From a gamma proteobacterium HIMB55 (GTDB taxonomy: Bacteria; Pseudomonadota; Gammaproteobacteria; Pseudomonadales; Halieaceae): DNA of 64,000 nucleotides. The stretch spans positions 764,035-828,034 of the forward strand of contig AGIF02000001.1 in assembly GCA_000227505.4 (NCBI GenBank). Direction: 5' to 3'. Position 1 is the first letter of the stretch; the number at the start of each line of letters is the position of its first letter. Below are positions 63,339 through 64,000 of this stretch, in pieces. Both the position numbers and the translations under genes were made by a program. The notes below the pieces were generated by a model, which had not been told where the DNA came from, made no database searches, and worked only from the letters and a program-made list of their open reading frames with translations.

Positions 63339-64000
63339 TTATCGAATTTCGTGTTGTGGTTGACCGTGCCACCAAAGTTTGGGGGCAGGCGCATCGCCTG
63401 TCACTTCCTCAGAGAGGTCGCCTGCGCGATAGAGACGTCCGTTGACCATAACGTGCGTAATTTGGTCGGTGGCTTTAACGTCCTTGAGCGGGTTCCCGTC
63501 AACAACCTGTAGGTCGGCTAGCTTGCCGATCTCAATCGAGCCCAGGTCTTTATCCATACCCAGGTATTTGGCAGGGTTAATGGTCGCCGTTGAAAGCATT
63601 TGCATGGGACTCATGCCACCCTCCGCAAAGCTCCACATCTCCCAGTGAGTCGCCAAACCCTCGCGCTGACCATGAGCGCCGGTATTTACAATGACGCCAA
63701 GCTCCATGAGCTCTTTTGCTGCCGCGGCCGCGTCGTCATCCCTGAAGTCTGGCTCAGGTGATGTCACACGACGCACAGACCGAGGCTGAAGAACCGTTGG
63801 TGGCACAAACTGTGAGAGGAGGGGGTGCTTCCAGACCTCAGTATCTCGATAAAAGCGATCCTCTGATGTGAGTCCACCATACGTAACCACCAAGGTGGGC
63901 GTGTATCCCACGTTGGTCTGCGACCAAAAATCACGGACATCATCGTAGATTGTGAGGGTGGGGATATTGTGCTCGATGCCTGTTGATCCGTCGGCAACGA
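63339..64000 (-). CDS. Amidohydrolase (imidazolonepropionase/prolidase-like), 5' end cut by the window edge
   Basis: The C-terminal 220 or so residues of an amidohydrolase. The frame is open to the window end and begins there with VADGSTGIEHNIP, so the gene continues outside. An internal GTG at 63911 is not the start. The segment IEHN and later VIVNTGAHGQREGLATHWEMW, ATINPAKYLGMDKDLGSIEIGKLADLQVVDGNPL, are typical of exported Xaa-Pro dipeptidase- or imidazolonepropionase-like amidohydrolases. It is followed at 15 bp by the M20 peptidase gene in the same direction. The N-terminal metal motif (HxH) is not visible. Confidence 0.87.
   Translation of the reverse strand, partial: VADGSTGIEHNIPTLTIYDDVRDFWSQTNVGYTPTLVVTYGGLTSEDRFYRDTEVWKHPLLSQFVPPTVLQPRSVRRVTSPEPDFRDDDAAAAAKELMELGVIVNTGAHGQREGLATHWEMWSFAEGGMSPMQMLSTATINPAKYLGMDKDLGSIEIGKLADLQVVDGNPLKDVKATDQITHVMVNGRLYRAGDLSEEVTGDAPAPKLWWHGQPQHEIR

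Noticed and set aside
1-64000. Mobile elements, CRISPR arrays, tRNA or rRNA genes
   Set aside because: No transposase or integrase frames, no regular repeat-spacer pattern and no tRNA-like cloverleaf or rRNA segment was recognised on reading.

Overview
The window is 64 kb of a Gram-negative, moderately GC-rich bacterial chromosome. Protein relatedness and gene order suggest a marine gammaproteobacterium of the Halieaceae/Spongiibacteraceae (Cellvibrionales) kind; this is inference from family resemblance, not from a marker gene. I see no rRNA, tRNA, CRISPR array, insertion sequence or phage gene.

Most of the window (about 1-57.5 kb) is one large catabolic region for aerobic (9,10-seco pathway) steroid breakdown. 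The core is 26.6-57.5 kb. It holds a 3alpha-hydroxysteroid dehydrogenase-like SDR, a delta5-3-ketosteroid isomerase with all three catalytic residues at the classical positions (Y14, D38, D99), and a TeiR-like LuxR regulator. The A/B-ring meta-cleavage operon runs tesB-tesA2-tesD-tesE-tesF-tesG on the minus strand. A FadD3-like CoA ligase diverges from a long plus-strand operon for C/D-ring degradation: ipdA, ipdB, echA20, two heteromeric acyl-CoA dehydrogenase pairs, two thiolases, IpdF-like and other SDRs, and the delta1-dehydrogenase kstD. An ipdC-type flavoprotein and an enoyl-CoA hydratase lie just upstream. KshA (9alpha-hydroxylase oxygenase) is at the left end. Its reductase (KshB), the TesA2 flavin reductase and a KstR-type TetR repressor are not in the window.

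The left half (1-26 kb) is an accessory catalogue that probably feeds diverse steroids or related polycyclic compounds into the core. It contains a P450 and a second Rieske oxygenase, two unrelated sulfatase-type hydrolases transcribed divergently, two amidohydrolases, two Old Yellow Enzymes and a membrane 5alpha-reductase-like protein facing a KstD-like flavoprotein. It also contains many SDRs, SnoaL/SRPBCC small proteins, a DUF1214 protein coupled to an extended SDR, and two paralogous exported DUF3604 (PHP-like) proteins whose function is unknown.

The right end (57.8-64 kb) looks unrelated to steroids: a rubredoxin/rubredoxin-reductase fusion, a YeiH-type membrane protein, a sodium:solute symporter, an exported M20 peptidase and a truncated amidohydrolase.

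The least explained signal is in the non-coding DNA. Many gene leaders carry short degenerate tandem repeats (units of 12, 14-15, 16 or 21 bp) that run almost to the ribosome-binding site. Each locus has its own unit sequence.
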